From NCBI GenBank assembly GCA_013538855.1, contig JABXJS010000045.1, forward strand, positions 1 to 64,000: DNA of 64,000 nt, written 5' to 3'. Numbering within the stretch: the first letter of the stretch is position 1; every line of letters begins with the position of its first letter. Both the position numbers and the translations under genes were made by a program. Shown here one piece after another: positions 62,319-64,000 of the stretch. Origin of the DNA: Herpetosiphonaceae bacterium. GTDB taxonomy: Bacteria; Chloroflexota; Chloroflexia; Chloroflexales; Herpetosiphonaceae. The notes beneath the pieces were generated by a model. It made no database searches, was not told where the DNA came from, and worked only from the letters and a program-made list of their open reading frames with translations.

Positions 62319-62792
62319 ATGCAACGTTTGAATGATACAGCCATCTGGCAATTTTTTAATGAGGTTGTCGTCGGCCGCCTCGCAACCCACGATCATGAGA
62401 CCGGCGTCAGCGAGCTGACACCTGTGCTGTTCGCCCACGATCATGGCCGAATTTACTTTATGACTCAGCCAGGGCGCAAGCTCACCTTGCTGCGGCGCTA
62501 TCCGGCCGGCGTCGGGCTACAGTGCGACCAGCAGCAAGGCCCCAACTGGGTTAGCGTCTACGGCTGGGGGCGCTACCGCGACGTGACGCCAGGCCGCGAG
62601 TTTGCCCGCGCATCATGGCTACTGGCGCGCAAGTATCAGATTAACTTCGTCAATCAGGTGATGCAGCAAGCGCGTAAGGCACTCAGCGAGGGGCCACAGG
62701 GCGTCGTGCAGGCGCTGATCGGGGCCACCACCGGATGCATCGATCTTGAGCGCGTCGGCGGGCGCTCGTGGAGTCGCTATGAAAGTGCTTGA
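62319..62792 (+). CDS. PNPOx-like split-barrel flavoprotein, copy A
   Basis: 157 residues. RLATHDHETGVSELTPVLFAHDHGRIYFMTQPGRKLTLLRRYP (~20-62) is the six-stranded split-barrel pattern of pyridoxamine-phosphate oxidase-like proteins that bind FMN or heme. YFMTQPGRKL is close to the FMN-phosphate-binding strand of that fold. The true enzyme motifs for PNP oxidation are absent. A TATAAT (62284-62289) upstream may be its -10 box. It overlaps the next gene by 14 nt. Confidence 0.8.
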   Translation: MQRLNDTAIWQFFNEVVVGRLATHDHETGVSELTPVLFAHDHGRIYFMTQPGRKLTLLRRYPAGVGLQCDQQQGPNWVSVYGWGRYRDVTPGREFARASWLLARKYQINFVNQVMQQARKALSEGPQGVVQALIGATTGCIDLERVGGRSWSRYESA

Positions 62793-63189
62793 CGCTCACA
62801 GCGCGTTTGAGCTGCTCACGCAGCTGCCGATCATCCGCGTCGCTGTCTTTGATCAAGAGCGCGCGGCGATGTACGCAGTACCGCTGGCTTTCGTGGCCGC
62901 GCCAGATGAGCAGGCCCTGACGGTGGCGATCAACGCCGAGGGACGGCTGGCCCAAGCGCTGCAAGCGCAGAGCAGTGGCATCTGTGTCGAGGCCGACGAG
63001 GTGCGCGCTGACCTGAGCTACCGCTCGGTCATCGGCACGGCCACGGCCACGCCGCTCGCCGCGGCGCTACCAACGCTGACCGCGCTGGCGCAGCGCTATG
63101 GCCAAGACTGGCCTTGCTGGCGGCCGCACGAGCCAACGCTCGCCGTTCAGCTGCGCTTTATCAGCCTACAAGGGCGCTCGACGCTCTAG
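62779..63189 (+). CDS. PNPOx-like protein, copy B
   Basis: 136 residues, shorter and more diverged than the gene before it but with the same start-of-barrel pattern (FELLTQLPIIRVAVFDQERAAMYAVPLAFV, ~8-37) and a middle VEADEVRADLSYRSVIGTATAT (~75-95). The ATG has GGAG 5 nt upstream and begins inside the previous gene, 14 nt before its stop. The pair may form a heterodimer or a degenerate duplicate. Confidence 0.75.
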   Translation: MKVLDAHSAFELLTQLPIIRVAVFDQERAAMYAVPLAFVAAPDEQALTVAINAEGRLAQALQAQSSGICVEADEVRADLSYRSVIGTATATPLAAALPTLTALAQRYGQDWPCWRPHEPTLAVQLRFISLQGRSTL

Positions 63190-63305
63190 AACCGAGCCAC
63201 ACCACCACTGCTTCCACTGTCCTGTTTGGAACATCAGCGGCCGAGGCTCCACCTCGCCCACTCAGCGCCCACTGCCAATAGCGGGCGGCCTGCGGAGGTT
63301 TTTTT

Positions 63306-63752
63306 ATGATTGCAGTTACTCGCCAGCGGCGTATGCCCTATGCCCTCCCCACAGTGTTTGCTGTCTTGGCAGAGCCAAGCAATCTGCCGCGGGTGCTGCC
63401 GCGCATCACCGACGTGACTGTCAGCCCGGCCACGCCGGAGGGTATCCCGATGCAGCTCACCTTTAACTTCGGCTCACGGCTTGGCCGCCGCAGCGCACCA
63501 GGTATCTTCACCGTCGAGGAGCAGCAAACGGTCGCCTTTCGCTGCCGCGAGCCGATGCCAATCCTCGCCCGCTGGAGCCTGCAGACAATCAACGCGACCA
63601 CGCATGTGATCGCGCTGCTGGAGTTTGATCTCAAGCCAATGCTCGGCCCGCTCGCCATGATGGCACCACAGACGCTGATCAAAAATAGTGTCAGCAACGA
63701 GCTTGAGCAGGCGTTGCTGCGCGTCGAGGAGCTGCTTTCAGCAACGGTGTAG
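63306..63752 (+). CDS. SRPBCC/START-like ligand-binding protein
   Basis: 148 residues. TRQRRMPYALPTVFAVLAEPSNLPRVLPRITDVTVSP (~5-42) and the later IALLEFDLKPMLGPLAMM (~100-117) fit the helix-grip fold of polyketide cyclase/dehydrase-like SRPBCC proteins. No signal peptide. It probably carries or handles a hydrophobic ligand. GGAGG lies 7 nt before the ATG. The next gene starts 2 nt after its stop. Confidence 0.8.
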   Translation: MIAVTRQRRMPYALPTVFAVLAEPSNLPRVLPRITDVTVSPATPEGIPMQLTFNFGSRLGRRSAPGIFTVEEQQTVAFRCREPMPILARWSLQTINATTHVIALLEFDLKPMLGPLAMMAPQTLIKNSVSNELEQALLRVEELLSATV

Positions 63753-63754
63753 GT

Positions 63755-64000
63755 GTGGAGTACGTCCAAGTTGCCCTCAATGCCTTTCTGGCCGCCAATA
63801 CCGAGGCTGTGCTAACCTACAGCGTGCCGCAGCTGCTGCGCCCGCTCGAGGTTGGCAGCCTCGTGTGGGCACCGCTCGGGCCACGCCGCGTGCAGGGGAT
63901 TGTGCTGGAGCGCCAGCTGCAGCGCCCGCAGGGCTTTAACATTCGCGACCTCAGCGATCGCGCCGATCCAGAGGCAGTTGTCCCGCCACCACAGCTGGCG
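63755..64000 (+). CDS. priA: PriA, primosomal protein N' (5' part, cut by the window)
   Basis: 82 residues up to the window edge. The opening YVQVALNAFLAANTEAVLTYSVPQLL, then VGSLVWAPLGPRRVQGIVLERQ, is the 3'-binding domain of PriA (compare the pattern V-ALP----YTYSVP and VPFG-R--GIV). GTG is the start and follows the SRPBCC stop by 2 nt, which suggests coupled expression. The helicase domains lie outside the window. PriA restarts stalled replication forks. Confidence 0.8.
   Translation, partial: MEYVQVALNAFLAANTEAVLTYSVPQLLRPLEVGSLVWAPLGPRRVQGIVLERQLQRPQGFNIRDLSDRADPEAVVPPPQLA

Overview
The window looks like a chromosomal segment of a GC-rich, probably heterotrophic member of the Chloroflexota (class Chloroflexia or a close relative). 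This is an inference. It rests on a b6-type cytochrome b with a Tat-like Rieske protein and a di-heme cytochrome c, secreted or anchored beta-propeller proteins with Pro/Thr-rich linkers and a C-terminal YLP-type tail, many alanine-rich TPR and zinc-ribbon membrane proteins, and B12-dependent acyl-CoA mutase accessory genes. No rRNA, tRNA, phage, transposase or CRISPR array was recognised.

Layout, left to right. 0-7.9 kb: a stand-alone response regulator, a secreted beta-propeller/DUF11-like protein, then an overlapping chain ftsY - zinc ribbon - lipoprotein - membrane protein, followed by a DUF4230 protein, an HD-domain dNTPase, a DUF6391-like membrane protein and a Cys-rich protein. 8-12.2 kb: a respiratory operon (Rieske, cytochrome b, di-heme cytochrome c, small membrane protein) with a clear promoter and terminator. 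12.3-16.5 kb: a hypothetical gene coupled to apt, an alpha/beta hydrolase, a gene-poor stretch with a frameshifted small gene, a small membrane protein and a methyltransferase. 16.5-20.2 kb: a three-fold 100-bp repeat, then a tight minus-strand operon encoding a double 6-pyruvoyl-tetrahydropterin synthase, GTP cyclohydrolase I, a short-chain reductase and a glycosyltransferase. Together these look like a complete route to a glycosylated tetrahydrobiopterin. 20.4-30.5 kb: an unknown GTG-started gene, a decayed DUF486 pseudogene and three paralogous membrane-anchored beta-propeller proteins separated by a degenerate repeat. 30.6-42.6 kb: a plus-strand run of a VKOR-like protein, a GT4 glycosyltransferase, two paralogous TPR/zinc-ribbon membrane proteins, aroC, a membrane protein, tyrA, a B12-binding protein, meaB and a HAMP/STAS sensor, ending against a convergent MscS channel. 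42.6-45.5 kb: four copies of a GC-rich repeat around a cupin and a metallophosphoesterase.

45.5-53.3 kb is the most unusual part. It is a pyrimidine operon read leftwards from a consensus promoter and a recognisable PyrR-binding leader with an attenuator. The gene order is glycosyltransferase GT2, pyrR, a ~1000-residue fusion protein, pyrB, pyrC, MscS channel. The fusion joins a two-domain Clp/Hsp100 AAA+ ATPase to a release-factor-2-like domain that has lost both the GGQ and the SPF motifs. Its position between pyrR and pyrB, its coupling to pyrR and the dead release-factor motifs make it the best candidate for an undescribed system, perhaps in ribosome or nascent-chain quality control.

53.4-64 kb: a secreted repeat protein, a GT4 glycosyltransferase, an AT-rich gap, an SH3/NlpC-P60 cell-wall hydrolase, a nucleotidyltransferase for sugar activation, a TPR protein, a YqaA-like and a MurJ-like membrane protein, two overlapping PNPOx-like genes, an SRPBCC protein and the start of priA, cut by the window edge.

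Start sites were chosen by Shine-Dalgarno spacing where several were possible. All functional assignments come from reading motifs, not from database searches.
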